Below, piece by piece: positions 32,878 through 42,042 of a DNA stretch of 64,000 nucleotides. The stretch is taken from NCBI GenBank assembly GCA_020637495.1, contig JACJVV010000001.1, positions 648,230-712,229 of the forward strand, read 5' to 3'. A program made the position numbers and the translations under genes. This DNA comes from Candidatus Woesearchaeota archaeon. Its GTDB lineage: Archaea > Nanobdellota > Nanobdellia > Woesearchaeales > JACJVV01. Below the pieces are notes generated by a model that did no database searches, was not told the DNA's origin, and saw only the letters and a list, made by a program, of their open reading frames with translations. Every line of letters begins with the position of its first letter. Positions within the stretch are counted from its first letter, which is position 1.

Positions 32878-34047
32878 CTACCCGAATGTGAATGTATTGA
32901 CTTCCACTCCTGGCGACTTGAACTCTATCTCAACCTTGTGAGTTCCATATTCTTCTCCTTCGATAAGGTTGTATAAGCTAGGATGATTGATTGCTATGCT
33001 TCTCTCAAGCTTTCCATCCTTCATTATATCCGCATTGACTGCTATACTGCTTCCAGCGACGAGGTTAACATTCTTTGCATTATAGATCAATACTATCTTT
33101 CCTCTGTTGCTGATTAGCTTCATTCCATCAATGCCATTATACCATGTCCCTTCAAGATAGAATTTATTCTCTTCAATCTCTGATTCGTCTGGAAGGGAAT
33201 AGTCTACATTCTCTCCAGGCATTCTTCCTTCAGGATTCCCAAATTGGTTCTCCTTTGCGAAATTTGACCCGAAGTACAATTCTTTTGTACCTATCTTTGT
33301 GAAATCAGGAGCTTGAGCAGATATGTCTATATTATCTGTTCCAATTTTCTCATCTATGCCCAGGACTTCATTCCTTTCCTCAAGAAGTTTCCTGACTTCT
33401 ATCTCTGTCTCTCTATATGCTCCTTCACCTATATGGTCATATACTATGAATCCATCAATGTCAATCAGATATTTCCTTGGCCAGTACTTGTTATTATAGC
33501 TCCTGAAAGTCTTCTTGTCATTATCCTGCACTACAGGCCAGTTCACACCGAACTTCTCGACTGCTCTTGCTACATTGTCGTATTCCTTCTCGAAGTTGAA
33601 CTCAGGAGTATGGACACCTACAATCAATAGGCCTTTGTCAGAATACTTATCATTGAGTTCTCTCAAGTATGGCAATGTCCTTTGGCAGTTGATGCAGCTA
33701 TATGTCCAGAAGTCAACAAGTATTACTTTCTTCCCTATATTCTCTGCTATAGTGATATTGTCGACGTTTATGTATCCGTCAGGATCGATAAGCTCTTTTG
33801 CTCTCTCGAACTCCTTCTCTTTCTCTGAAACCCTTGCTATCGTCTCAGGTGATGAGATGTTATAGAAATATCCCTGTTCCTGGGCGTCGTTGGTATTATT
33901 AAATTGGTTGTTCTCAAGGATGTTTATATCATTGTCTCCTAGATCGCCTACATCAGATTCTGACTTATTGCTCTCTATCATCAGAATGATCCCTAGTATG
34001 ACTATCAAAGATATTACAAGGATTATGTTTCGCGTCAATGTTTTCAT
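32878..34047 (-). CDS. Membrane-anchored thioredoxin-like protein (TlpA/DipZ type)
   Basis: 389 residues: N-terminal membrane anchor (NIILVISLIVILGIILMI), a linker, then a thioredoxin fold at about 95-220 with CINC in the redox position (DFWTYSCINCQRTLPYL). The C-terminal 140 residues are a beta domain as in DipZ. It faces outside the cell, and its start overlaps the ccdA stop by 4 nt, so CcdA likely supplies its electrons. Together they would reduce or isomerise disulfides in secreted proteins. Confidence 0.88.
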   Translation of the reverse strand: MKTLTRNIILVISLIVILGIILMIESNKSESDVGDLGDNDINILENNQFNNTNDAQEQGYFYNISSPETIARVSEKEKEFERAKELIDPDGYINVDNITIAENIGKKVILVDFWTYSCINCQRTLPYLRELNDKYSDKGLLIVGVHTPEFNFEKEYDNVARAVEKFGVNWPVVQDNDKKTFRSYNNKYWPRKYLIDIDGFIVYDHIGEGAYRETEIEVRKLLEERNEVLGIDEKIGTDNIDISAQAPDFTKIGTKELYFGSNFAKENQFGNPEGRMPGENVDYSLPDESEIEENKFYLEGTWYNGIDGMKLISNRGKIVLIYNAKNVNLVAGSSIAVNADIMKDGKLERSIAINHPSLYNLIEGEEYGTHKVEIEFKSPGVEVNTFTFG

Positions 34048-34748
34048 TTTAGCAGTAAATTGTTTAGCAACTCAAAGTTCGCTACCTGGTTGACTGTCTG
34101 GGTAAACACTAATATACCTAACGCAATCAGGAATATTCCGACGATGATATTGAAATATCTCATGAAGGTTGTGAACTTCCTTATCCAGTTCAATGCTTGT
34201 TCAGAAAATAGCCCTACTATCAGGAATGGGATCCCAAGACCTAATGAATATGCTACCAAGAGAAAAAAGCTCAATCCTGGTTGAGTTACAGCCAATGCGA
34301 ATACGCTTCCGAGAATAGCACCTACACATGGTGACCATCCTACAGCGAACGCTGCTCCGAACACGAATGATGTCACATATGTTATGCTGAACTTTTTCTT
34401 CACCTGCAGCTTATGCTCCTGCAAAAGATAAGGTATCTTTATCAAACCAAGCAGATAGAGTCCGAACAATATTATTATTATTCCACCAATTCTTGCAAGC
34501 CATTCCTGCACTACATATGATATGTTCTCTAGGACAGTGTTCAAAAGCACGCCTAATAATGCGAATATCACAGAGAAACCAAGAACATATGCAACACTAT
34601 TTCCAAACAGCTTCCATCTATTAGGTTTCTCACCTAATGTTATACCGGATAAATATGCAAGAAATCCCGGAACTAATGGAAGGACGCAAGGACTTAGGAA
34701 TGATACGATCCCTGCAATGAATGCCGCAATTATTGTTACTTCGACCAT
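34044..34748 (-). CDS. ccdA: CcdA/DsbD-like transmembrane electron transporter
   Basis: 234 residues with six membrane helices. The two redox Cys are in SFLSPCVLPLVPGFLAYLSG (helix 1) and GWSPCVGAILGS (helix 4), each followed by Pro/Val as in CcdA. It carries electrons from cytoplasmic thioredoxin across the membrane. The overlapping downstream gene encodes the extracytoplasmic acceptor. No cytochrome c maturation genes are present, so disulfide control of secreted proteins is the more likely job. Confidence 0.92.
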   Translation of the reverse strand: MVEVTIIAAFIAGIVSFLSPCVLPLVPGFLAYLSGITLGEKPNRWKLFGNSVAYVLGFSVIFALLGVLLNTVLENISYVVQEWLARIGGIIIILFGLYLLGLIKIPYLLQEHKLQVKKKFSITYVTSFVFGAAFAVGWSPCVGAILGSVFALAVTQPGLSFFLLVAYSLGLGIPFLIVGLFSEQALNWIRKFTTFMRYFNIIVGIFLIALGILVFTQTVNQVANFELLNNLLLK

Positions 34749-34838
34749 GTATTGTTATAATGAAATCCTATATTTATAAATTGTGTTAAATAGTTAAAAT
34801 ATGTTTTAATAGAATAAGTGCACACCCATATTGCAATC

Positions 34839-35498
34839 TTACTTCTTTGCTTCTGATTTCTTGAAGATTACGTCTTTGAGTTTTGTTATCTCGATGACTT
34901 TCTTCTTCAACACATCCTGTACTTCTTTAGGGATTTCAACAGGAAGTTCAACTGTTGCAACATCATCAGCTATGGAAGCTTTAGTCTCTTCCATCTGTAA
35001 CATTGCATCTAGAAGTATCTCTACATGCTTTATCTTATCATCTATCTTGCTTAGGATCTTTAGCTGATATACGACTGTCTTTCCAGAAAGTGGGTGGTTA
35101 AAGTCAACCAATGTCCTTCCGCCTGAGACGGTCTTGATTATACCAATCTGGTCATCTATATTGACCTGAAGTCCAGGTTGTGGCTGGATGTTTGCTTTCT
35201 TAAATTTTGCTGTTGATATAAGCTGGACAAGTTGCGCATTCTTCTTGCCGAATGCATCCTCAGGTTCAACTTCGAAGGTATATTCTTTTCCAACTTCTTT
35301 TCCTTCAAGCTGCTTGTCAATACCTTTTATGATCTGTCCTTGTCCGATGCATATCTTTACAGGACCGTATTTAATGTTCTCGTTCCCTAGACCTTCTGAT
35401 TTTGCGGTCTTCTCATCAGTAGTATCAAAGATGAATCCTTCTTCTTTTGTTTTTCCAGTGTATTCGACTTCAATGAAGTCATTCTTGTTAAGTGCCAT
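34839..35498 (-). CDS. FKBP-type peptidyl-prolyl isomerase (SlyD-like)
   Basis: 219 residues. FKBP start (FIEVEYTGKTKEEGFIFDTT), IGQGQIIKGIDKQLEGKEVGKEY and an insert-in-flap region with VEPEDAFGKKNAQLVQ, then DFNHPLSGKTVVYQLKI. The last 70 residues are a helical extension found in archaeal long FKBPs. It catalyses proline isomerisation and acts as a chaperone in the cytoplasm. It stands alone, with 90 nt to ccdA. Confidence 0.92.
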   Translation of the reverse strand: MALNKNDFIEVEYTGKTKEEGFIFDTTDEKTAKSEGLGNENIKYGPVKICIGQGQIIKGIDKQLEGKEVGKEYTFEVEPEDAFGKKNAQLVQLISTAKFKKANIQPQPGLQVNIDDQIGIIKTVSGGRTLVDFNHPLSGKTVVYQLKILSKIDDKIKHVEILLDAMLQMEETKASIADDVATVELPVEIPKEVQDVLKKKVIEITKLKDVIFKKSEAKK

Positions 35499-35550
35499 GT
35501 TGAGATTGAGTTTGAGTTCTTTTATAAATATTATCTTAATGCAGAGAATA

Positions 35551-36111
35551 CTATTGTTTCATATATGGTTTAAGCCTGCTTTTGAGAATCTGGAAAGTCT
35601 CTTCTTTTGTCTTACCTGTGGTATCTATTATTATATCAAACTTGCTCTTATCATAAGTATCTTCAATATTATGATACTTCTTGTACCTTTTTCTTTCAGT
35701 ATCCATCCGTTCGAGCATCTTGCTCTTCATCTCTTCTGGACTTTGTACCTTCTCTTCAGCACTTCTCTCGTCCTTGTTCAGGTCATTAAATACCCTTTTT
35801 GCAGCTTCGTCAATGTCAACATCAACAAATATCTTTACTGATTGTGGGATAAGAAAAGCAGAAGTCCTGCCTTCAATGATGATATTGTCTTCAGATTTTG
35901 AAAGATTGACCTGATAATCATCAATCTCTTTGTCTATATTTGGGTCTTGTTCACCTAGCTTCTGGTATTCTATTATTGACATGTCATGTTTTTTAGCAAG
36001 ATCTCTCATTATCCCGCCCATGTAATAGCGCTTCCAGCCTAATTCTTCAGCCAATGATTTTGCCAATGTGCTCTTTCCACTTCCAGGCATCCCAGAGAAT
36101 GTTATTATCAT
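35551..36111 (-). CDS. cmk: Archaeal cytidylate kinase
   Basis: 186 residues with the P-loop SGMPGSGKSTLAKSLAEELG, a GGIMRDLAKKH substrate region typical of archaeal Cmk, IIIEGRTSAFLI, and a lid region with several Lys/Arg. It phosphorylates CMP and dCMP with ATP. Length matches the family. It lies 52 nt upstream of the FKBP gene on the same strand. Confidence 0.88.
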   Translation of the reverse strand: MIITFSGMPGSGKSTLAKSLAEELGWKRYYMGGIMRDLAKKHDMSIIEYQKLGEQDPNIDKEIDDYQVNLSKSEDNIIIEGRTSAFLIPQSVKIFVDVDIDEAAKRVFNDLNKDERSAEEKVQSPEEMKSKMLERMDTERKRYKKYHNIEDTYDKSKFDIIIDTTGKTKEETFQILKSRLKPYMKQ

Positions 36112-36197
36112 GTATCATCAGTATAAATGCTTGTTTATATTACTTTCTGGATCTATTACCATAACAATTATAAACTTCGTTTTTCAGTATATTGAAT

Positions 36198-36875
36198 ATG
36201 AAGTGGAACATATTATTCTTCATAATAGTAATGTGCGTTTTTTCTGCCTACGCTGGAGCTACACAATTCAAGGATATAGGTGAGATAATGAATGAAGATA
36301 TCTATAGGCAGGATTCATTGCGTTATTTTGAAGCTTATCGATTCAGGTATGATGATATAGTCACCAGGATAGATATTATCGAGCTCCGTGATGATGAAGT
36401 AGATTTTGCATTGAATTCAAATGATAGGTTTATTGACGAGCAATTCTCAATGAAAGAGGGTGATAAGAAATCATTCGATCTTGACAAGGATAATAAAGTA
36501 GATTTCTCGTTGATATTGGATGAGATTGAATTATCTCCTACCCGTAGGCGTATAACTGCTACATTCACTACAGAATATATCTCTCCTTTAACTCAAAAAC
36601 CAGTTGTAGAGGATGATGGAAGTCTTCTGATTCCTGAAGTTAATGTATCTGATTCATATAATGATGATTCAGAGGATGTTGAGGTCATCATCACAGATGA
36701 TGATGACTTAGGGATTGAATATATGGATTCTGATGAACAACAGTCAGCTTCCGTATCTGATACTGATAAGGCATTGTCTGAGGGAACTTTCAGCCTTATT
36801 GCCTGGATCTTAGTGCTGCTCATACTAATCATTATCATAGCTGCCTTTTTTGCAATTGAAAAGAAACGTAAATAG
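36198..36875 (+). CDS. Secreted acidic protein with C-terminal membrane anchor
   Basis: 225 residues from ATG 36198. Signal peptide (MKWNILFFIIVMCVFSAYAGA), an extracytoplasmic beta-like domain of about 100 residues, an Asp/Ser-rich stretch (DDSEDVEVIITDDDD) and a C-terminal span (LIAWILVLLILIIIIAAFFAI) with a basic tail. It is held on the outer face of the membrane. No enzyme motif is seen. Confidence 0.7.
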   Translation: MKWNILFFIIVMCVFSAYAGATQFKDIGEIMNEDIYRQDSLRYFEAYRFRYDDIVTRIDIIELRDDEVDFALNSNDRFIDEQFSMKEGDKKSFDLDKDNKVDFSLILDEIELSPTRRRITATFTTEYISPLTQKPVVEDDGSLLIPEVNVSDSYNDDSEDVEVIITDDDDLGIEYMDSDEQQSASVSDTDKALSEGTFSLIAWILVLLILIIIIAAFFAIEKKRK

Positions 36876-36996
36876 ATGTTTTCATGATTGAAATCTGGTT
36901 ATTGCTATTCTCCATGTTATATTTTTAACGTACTCATCTTGCTTACTTCATTCGCAACATTTTTAAACATAATTCCAATTCATATCTAATATATTT

Positions 36997-37003
36997 GAGG
37001 GGG
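36997..37003 (+). promoter_or_regulatory. Strong Shine-Dalgarno of the thermosome gene
   Basis: GAGGGGG, 7 nt before the ATG at 37011. A TTTTTAAAC box near 36960 is the likely TATA element, giving a leader of about 25 nt. Confidence 0.6.
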
Positions 37004-37010
37004 AAATACC

Positions 37011-38636
37011 ATGGCTAATAATAATGTTCAACCTATATTCATATTGCCGGAAGGCACTACAAAAGCTTCAGGCATGAATGCACAGAAGATAAACATAGAG
37101 GCAGCAAAGCAAGTTGCTGATCAAGTTCGTTCTACATTAGGTCCTAAAGGCATGGATAAGATGATAGTCGATGCCTTGGGGGATGTTATAATCACAAATG
37201 ATGGAGTGACAATACTCCAAGAGATGACAATAGAACATCCTTCAGCCAAGATGATAGTTGAAGTAGCCAAAACACAGGAAGATGAGGTAGGTGATGGCAC
37301 TACTACAGTTGTAGTTCTTGCAGGTGAACTATTGAAGAATGCACTTCCACTGCTGGAAAAAGGCATTCATCCAACTGTTATAGCGAAAGGCTATAGAATT
37401 GCTGCAAACAAAGCTCTAGAGATATTGAATTCTGATATTGCAAAACCAATAACTGTCAAGGATAAGATGACTCTTGCAAAGATAGCTGAGACTGCCATGA
37501 CTGGGAAAGGAGCTGAGAACTCAAAAGAGATGCTATCTCAGCTTGCAGTTAAGGCAATACTTGATGTTGCTGAAGATGATGTCGTCGACATATCAAACAT
37601 AAAGGTCGAAAAGAAAGTAGGCGGAAGCATTGAGGAGAGCCAGCTTGTCGAGGGAGTAATAATCGATAAGGAGAGGGTACATTCAGGCATGCCAAGGAAT
37701 GTAGAGAATGCAAAGGTTGCATTAGTAAACACTCCACTTGAGATAAAGAACACTGAGATAGATGCAAAGATCCAGATAACTGATCCTATGCAGATGCAGG
37801 CATTCCTTGACCAGGAAGAAGCAATGATAAAGAAGATGGTTTCAAAAGTCGTCAACTCAGGTGCGAATGTCATATTCTGTCAGAAAGGGATTGATGATCT
37901 TGCACAGCATTATCTTGCAAAAGAAGGCATATTTGCAGCTAGACGTGTAAAGGAAAGCGATATGGGAAAACTTGCAAGAGCTACAGGAGCAAAAATAATC
38001 AATAATCTAGAGGACCTTTCAAAGGAGGACCTTGGTCATGCTGGAAATGTCCAGGAAGTTAGGATAGCAGATGAGAACATGATATATGTCCAGAAATGCA
38101 AGAATCCAAAGTCTGTAACAATACTTGTAAGAGGCGGGACAAGCCATGTAGCTGAAGAGGTCAAGCGTGCGATGGATGATGCATTAGGTGATCTTGCAGC
38201 GACATTGAATATCGGAAAGGTTGTTGCTGGTGCAGGAAGTCCAGAGATCGAACTTGCGATGAAGCTGAAGAAATTCTCTGAAAGCCTTTCCGGAAGGGAG
38301 CAGCTTGCTGTTGAAGCGTTTGCTGAATCTCTTGAAGTCATACCTAGGACATTGGCTGAGAATGCTGGACTTGATCCTATAGACATAGTGGCAGCATTGA
38401 AATCTGCTCATGACCAGAAGCAAATTACATATGGCATAGATGTATTCTCTGGAAAGGTCAAAGATGCTTGGAAGATGGGTGTCATAGAGCCTTTGAAGAT
38501 AAAGACTCAGGCTGTCAGCTCTTCTGCAGAAGTAGCGATAATGATATTACGGATTGATGATGTGATTTCAGGCGGTTCCTCTGTTCCTGATCGTGATCAG
38601 GGCAGCATGGGTGGAATGATGCCACCTGGAATGTAA
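37011..38636 (+). CDS. thsA: Thermosome (group II chaperonin) subunit
   Basis: 541 residues. RSTLGPKGMDKMIVD, VTNDG-like ITNDGVTILQEM, and the ATPase motif EVGDGTTTVVVLAGELL are all present; the catalytic Asp region GSPEIELAMKL is present too. The C-terminus ends in a Gly/Met tail (MGGMMPPGM). It forms the double-ring folding chamber in the cytoplasm. Only one subunit gene is visible in this window. dphB follows after 10 nt. Confidence 0.97.
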   Translation: MANNNVQPIFILPEGTTKASGMNAQKINIEAAKQVADQVRSTLGPKGMDKMIVDALGDVIITNDGVTILQEMTIEHPSAKMIVEVAKTQEDEVGDGTTTVVVLAGELLKNALPLLEKGIHPTVIAKGYRIAANKALEILNSDIAKPITVKDKMTLAKIAETAMTGKGAENSKEMLSQLAVKAILDVAEDDVVDISNIKVEKKVGGSIEESQLVEGVIIDKERVHSGMPRNVENAKVALVNTPLEIKNTEIDAKIQITDPMQMQAFLDQEEAMIKKMVSKVVNSGANVIFCQKGIDDLAQHYLAKEGIFAARRVKESDMGKLARATGAKIINNLEDLSKEDLGHAGNVQEVRIADENMIYVQKCKNPKSVTILVRGGTSHVAEEVKRAMDDALGDLAATLNIGKVVAGAGSPEIELAMKLKKFSESLSGREQLAVEAFAESLEVIPRTLAENAGLDPIDIVAALKSAHDQKQITYGIDVFSGKVKDAWKMGVIEPLKIKTQAVSSSAEVAIMILRIDDVISGGSSVPDRDQGSMGGMMPPGM

Positions 38637-38646
38637 GTAACTGAAA

Positions 38647-39384
38647 ATGTTATACTTGATAGGTTTGGGACTTGGTGACGAGAAAGATATAACTATTAAA
38701 GGGCTTGAAACAGTCAAGAGATGTGATAGAGTTTATCTTGAAGCTTACACTTCTATGTTAAGATGTTCTGTTTCTGATCTGGAAAAACAATTTGGGAAAA
38801 AAATAATTCTTGCTGACCGTGAGTTGGTCGAGAAGAGAGCTGAGGATACTATACTTGCTGACGCAAAAGTTATGGATGTAGCTTTTTTTGTTGTTGGTGA
38901 TGTATTTGGCGCAACTACTCATGTTGATCTTGTGCTTCGTGCTAAAAAAGCTGGTATTCCTGTAATGTTTATTCATAATGCATCAATAATTAATGCAATA
39001 GGATCAACAGGTCTTGAACTGTATAAGTTTGGAAAGACTACTTCAATGGTATTCTTCGAGGATAATTGGAAGCCTACAACACCATTTGATGTGATAAGGA
39101 TGAACCAGAAGAATGGATTGCATACTTTAGTCTTGCTGGACATCAAGGCAGATGAAGAAAGATATATGTCTGTGAATGTTTGTCTTAGGCAGCTTCTTGA
39201 ACTTGGTATGAAAGAAGAAGAGAAGGTTGTTGGTTGTGCAAGGATAGGGCAGGAGGATCAATTGATCAAGTTTGGCACTATATCTGAACTTATTGATGAT
39301 GACTTTGGAGAACCTTTGCATTGTGTCGTTGTTCCAGGAGAACTGCATTTCATGGAGGAAGATTTCTTGAATAGTCTTGATTGA
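38647..39384 (+). CDS. dphB: Diphthine synthase
   Basis: 245 residues with the tetrapyrrole-methylase fold: MLYLIGLGLGDEKDITIKGLE, YLEAYTS, VGDVFGATTH and HNASIINAIGSTGLELYKFG. It methylates the modified His of EF-2 three or more times during diphthamide synthesis. The target loop is intact in the EF-2 at 61358-63544. It starts 10 nt after the thermosome stop, so is probably co-transcribed. Confidence 0.94.
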   Translation: MLYLIGLGLGDEKDITIKGLETVKRCDRVYLEAYTSMLRCSVSDLEKQFGKKIILADRELVEKRAEDTILADAKVMDVAFFVVGDVFGATTHVDLVLRAKKAGIPVMFIHNASIINAIGSTGLELYKFGKTTSMVFFEDNWKPTTPFDVIRMNQKNGLHTLVLLDIKADEERYMSVNVCLRQLLELGMKEEEKVVGCARIGQEDQLIKFGTISELIDDDFGEPLHCVVVPGELHFMEEDFLNSLD

Positions 39385-39428
39385 TTCTGAGCATAAATTA
39401 TTTAAACTTTTTTTGAAATCGTTTTCTG

Positions 39429-40001
39429 ATGATAAGTACAACAGAGTTGCTTGGAAAGATAAAAATAAAGAATCCAAGGACAATAGGCATCGATGGCAAT
39501 AGTGGTGCAGGAAAGACTACTTTTGCCAAGAAGCTTGCTGAAAAGCTTGGAGGTTTCTACTTTCCGTTTGACCTTTTTCACAGGGAAGAAAGAAAGGAAT
39601 GGAATTTGGACACTGACATCAATTTATTTGAAGATTATGCTATGGCAGAGATAGCATTGAAACGGTTATTGAGAGGTGAGTCTTTTCATATTGATGGTTT
39701 GTATAATCATTCAGATGGCACTTTTACCCGGACTTATAGTTTTGAGCCCAGATATCCTATCGTCGTGGAAGGTCTCACATCAATGAGGCTTGATCTTGAT
39801 TTTAAGATATTCCTTGATATAGACCCTGGGATTGCCCTGATCCGCGGAAAAGACCGTGATATACGAGAGAGGAACCTTACTGAAGAGCAATGGAAAATCA
39901 AGAAGAAACTGTTCCATGATGATTTCTCAAAGATCATACCTGAACTCAAGGAGAAAGCAGATATCATAATAGACACTACTGATCATTATCCTGAAATCTA
40001 A
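39429..40001 (+). CDS. Uridine kinase-like P-loop kinase
   Basis: 190 residues with P-loop GIDGNSGAGKTTFAKKLAEKL, YFPFDLFHREERKEW (Walker B/substrate region), IVVEGLTSM and a lid with RDIRERNLTEEQW. This is the layout of uridine kinase/phosphoribulokinase-like enzymes, which phosphorylate nucleosides or vitamins. The true substrate is not determined. It starts 44 nt after dphB; the A/T-rich spacer may contain its own promoter. Confidence 0.78.
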   Translation: MISTTELLGKIKIKNPRTIGIDGNSGAGKTTFAKKLAEKLGGFYFPFDLFHREERKEWNLDTDINLFEDYAMAEIALKRLLRGESFHIDGLYNHSDGTFTRTYSFEPRYPIVVEGLTSMRLDLDFKIFLDIDPGIALIRGKDRDIRERNLTEEQWKIKKKLFHDDFSKIIPELKEKADIIIDTTDHYPEI

Positions 40002-40023
40002 CTTAATAGAATCTGTCAATTAT

Positions 40024-40893
40024 TCATCTGAAATATTCATCTACAATTTTTAGCGCAGGATTATGAAGCCATCCGTTGCTTGTTATTGCACCATTAGAAC
40101 ATTTTACTTGGTCTTGGCTGTATTTTATTTCTGCTCCAAACCTGTCAGTCAATATTCCACCAGCTTCAGATATAATCAATCCACTTGAACATGCATCCCA
40201 TAATCCAAATTTTTTGTTCATGAATATGTACAGTTCAGCTTCACCTTCTGCTACTTTGCATACCTTAAGTCCGAAACTTCCTATATCAACTCCTTCAGGC
40301 ATTTTCAGATCTTTTATCATCCTGTCTATAGTCTGGTCAGGAAATGCAGTGCTTTTTACAAGCCTTGCCTCCCTAAGATTTCTCACATTGCTCACTCTTA
40401 TCTTATTTGCGTGGCCATATAATCCAGTCTGAATGTATGCTCCATTATTCTTTGTAGCAAAATAAAAAGTTCCAGTAACAGGATAGTAATTTGCTCCAAG
40501 GATAGGTGCTCCTTCTAGCGTGAGGCCTATGTGAATCCCAAACATTCCATTTTTATTATTGAAATCAGCAGTACCATCCAAAGAATCAATTATCCAGTTG
40601 TATGGTCTTGATCTCCATTCCTGCATTGCCTCAGTTAATGAATCTGGTTGATCTGCCATATCTTCTGGAACTGCCTTCTCTTCAGTAAGAATGCCAAATT
40701 CAGGTCTTGCTCTGTTAAGTGCATTGATTAGGATGTCATTTGATGTTGTGTCAGCAATTCCGAATAAATCACCTTCTTCTTTAGTCTGCATTCCAAATTT
40801 TCCTGATTGATAGATTCTCATTATCTCCGCACCAGCCTTTTCTTCTATTGACATGACAAGTCTGAGCATTTCTTCCATATTTTCTTGTAGCAT
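40024..40893 (-). CDS. Inositol monophosphatase-family phosphatase
   Basis: 289 residues. Metal-binding motifs: ILTEEKAVPE (Glu-Glu), WIIDSLDGTADF and GLWDACSSGLIISEAGG. These define the Mg-dependent, Li-sensitive phosphatase family, which in archaea acts on inositol-1-phosphate, fructose-1,6-bisphosphate or PAP. Ser replaces the usual Pro in DPLDGT. Substrate cannot be assigned. Divergent from the small gene at 41002. Confidence 0.88.
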   Translation of the reverse strand: MLQENMEEMLRLVMSIEEKAGAEIMRIYQSGKFGMQTKEEGDLFGIADTTSNDILINALNRARPEFGILTEEKAVPEDMADQPDSLTEAMQEWRSRPYNWIIDSLDGTADFNNKNGMFGIHIGLTLEGAPILGANYYPVTGTFYFATKNNGAYIQTGLYGHANKIRVSNVRNLREARLVKSTAFPDQTIDRMIKDLKMPEGVDIGSFGLKVCKVAEGEAELYIFMNKKFGLWDACSSGLIISEAGGILTDRFGAEIKYSQDQVKCSNGAITSNGWLHNPALKIVDEYFR

Positions 40894-41001
40894 AACTTAA
40901 TCAGAATTCATTTCTTTATATTTTTTACTACTTTTAAGTGCTAAAAATAGTAATATTTATAAACTCTAATCTCTTTTTGTCTCTAATTGGGGGTTATAAT
41001 T

Positions 41002-41424
41002 ATGGATGTTAAACAATTAGAAACAAACTTATATGAATCTTTTACAAGAGTAAAATCAGATGTTCTTCATCTAACAGATGAGCTAAATAAGCTAGCAAAT
41101 GCTGTTGGAAAGATACAGGCTTCACAAGCAAAAAATTCAGAAAAGATTGAAGCATTGGCTAAACGAGTCAGTGATGCTAGCGCTTATGCAAGAGCTGCTG
41201 CATCAAAAAAGCCAGCTCAGGTAAAGACTCAGAGAGTAGTTGTTGAGAAAGTCAAACAGGCAAAAAGAGCAAAACCTACATATATCGCTTCAAAGAATGG
41301 CAAGAAGTTCCATAAGACAAACTGCATCTTCACAAAGAACATCAAGCCAAAAGACATCGTAAAATTCAAGTCAAAGAAAGCGATGCTAAACAAGGGTTAC
41401 AAGCCTTGCCAATGTGTGCAGTAA
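41002..41424 (+). CDS. Coiled-coil protein with C-terminal Cys/His metal site
   Basis: 140 residues from ATG 41002 (GGGGGTTATAATT upstream). The N-terminal 70 residues are helical (VKQLETNLYESFTRVKSDVLHL, coiled coil), a Lys/Ala-rich linker follows, and the C-terminus TYIASKNGKKFHKTNC...KPCQC resembles the Ada-type/short zinc-binding module seen at the ends of nucleases and surface proteins. Unknown function; DNA binding is plausible given the basic linker. Confidence 0.65.
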   Translation: MDVKQLETNLYESFTRVKSDVLHLTDELNKLANAVGKIQASQAKNSEKIEALAKRVSDASAYARAAASKKPAQVKTQRVVVEKVKQAKRAKPTYIASKNGKKFHKTNCIFTKNIKPKDIVKFKSKKAMLNKGYKPCQCVQ

Positions 41425-41454
41425 GCACATAATTTCTTTTTTTAGGTGATTTCT

Positions 41455-41853
41455 TTGTTAGAATTATTCTCTAGGCTTTATACAAACAGTAAACCTTCAG
41501 ACAAATCAATAGTTGACTTGCTTACTTCTCGAGATATGCCAGCCATGATAGAGACTGAAGATGCAGAGCCACTTGCAATAAACTATGGACCTATAATAAG
41601 GTCAATCCTTCCTACAATTGATGAGGGTAATTCGCATTATGTTATAGATTCTGCTACTAAAAGATTACTGCATACTATTGGCTCAGGAAGACCGATGTGG
41701 TGTGCTGCTGACTTTATCAGAAGGCAGCATGAAGCAGGTGATCCTTGCATATATCTATGGAAGGGAGATTTATCTGATTTCCTTGATCATTTCGGTGATT
41801 ATATATTTGCTGATGCAAATCTAGTTGAACCTATTCCTCAGAAACTTTTATAA
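41455..41853 (+). CDS. Orphan small soluble protein
   Basis: 132 residues. AGGTGAT at 41444-41450 sits 4 nt before a TTG at 41455, so I take that as the start; a GTG at 41446 lies within the Shine-Dalgarno. The protein is acidic, with two Cys in the middle (MWCAADFI, GDPCIYLW) and no membrane segment. No family recognised. It follows the coiled-coil gene by 30 nt and ends just before the tRNA-Gln promoter. Confidence 0.55.
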   Translation: MLELFSRLYTNSKPSDKSIVDLLTSRDMPAMIETEDAEPLAINYGPIIRSILPTIDEGNSHYVIDSATKRLLHTIGSGRPMWCAADFIRRQHEAGDPCIYLWKGDLSDFLDHFGDYIFADANLVEPIPQKLL

Positions 41854-41854
41854 A
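41847..41854 (+). promoter_or_regulatory. TATA box of the tRNA-Gln(TTG) transcript
   Basis: TTTATAAA overlaps the end of the preceding gene and lies 27 nt before 41881, where a partial tRNA 5' copy starts, rather than in front of the mature tRNA at 41939. Confidence 0.5.
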
Positions 41855-41880
41855 ACAAATTCTAATATTTTATGTATAAC

Positions 41881-41938
41881 AGCCCCGTTGTGCACGGAAC
41901 TTACTTTGTGCATTCCTAACACTTCGGTGCCACTAAGT
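41881..41938 (+). other. tRNA-Gln(TTG) leader with 5' tRNA copy
   Basis: 41881-41892 repeats the first 12 nt of the tRNA (11 of 12 match). Behind it are a TGCAC/GTGCA stem (41891-41895 with 41908-41912), an ACTTA/TAAGT pairing (41899-41903 with 41934-41938) and a cTTCGg tetraloop hairpin at 41920-41929. The same plan as in the tRNA-Tyr leader. Confidence 0.5.
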
Positions 41939-42042
41939 AGCCCCGTAGTGTAGCGGTCAATCATCTAGGATTTTGGAAGAGGATTATCAGGTTAATCTTC
42001 TGGAAATGTCCTGGGACATCGGTTCAAATCCGGTCGGGGCTA
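41939..42042 (+). tRNA. tRNA-Gln (TTG) with a 31-nt intron
   Basis: Acceptor AGCCCCG/CGGGGCT (A1-U72, archaeal Gln feature), anticodon stem TAGGA/TCCTG, anticodon TTG at 41973-41975, T-arm ATCGG-TTCAAAT-CCGGT, discriminator A. The intron 41977-42007 follows position 37. The bulge-helix-bulge is complete: 41971-41974 pair with 42002-42005, and the intron closes with a 9-bp stem (AGAGGATTA with TAATCTTCT, one G-U). CCA is not encoded. Confidence 0.93.
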
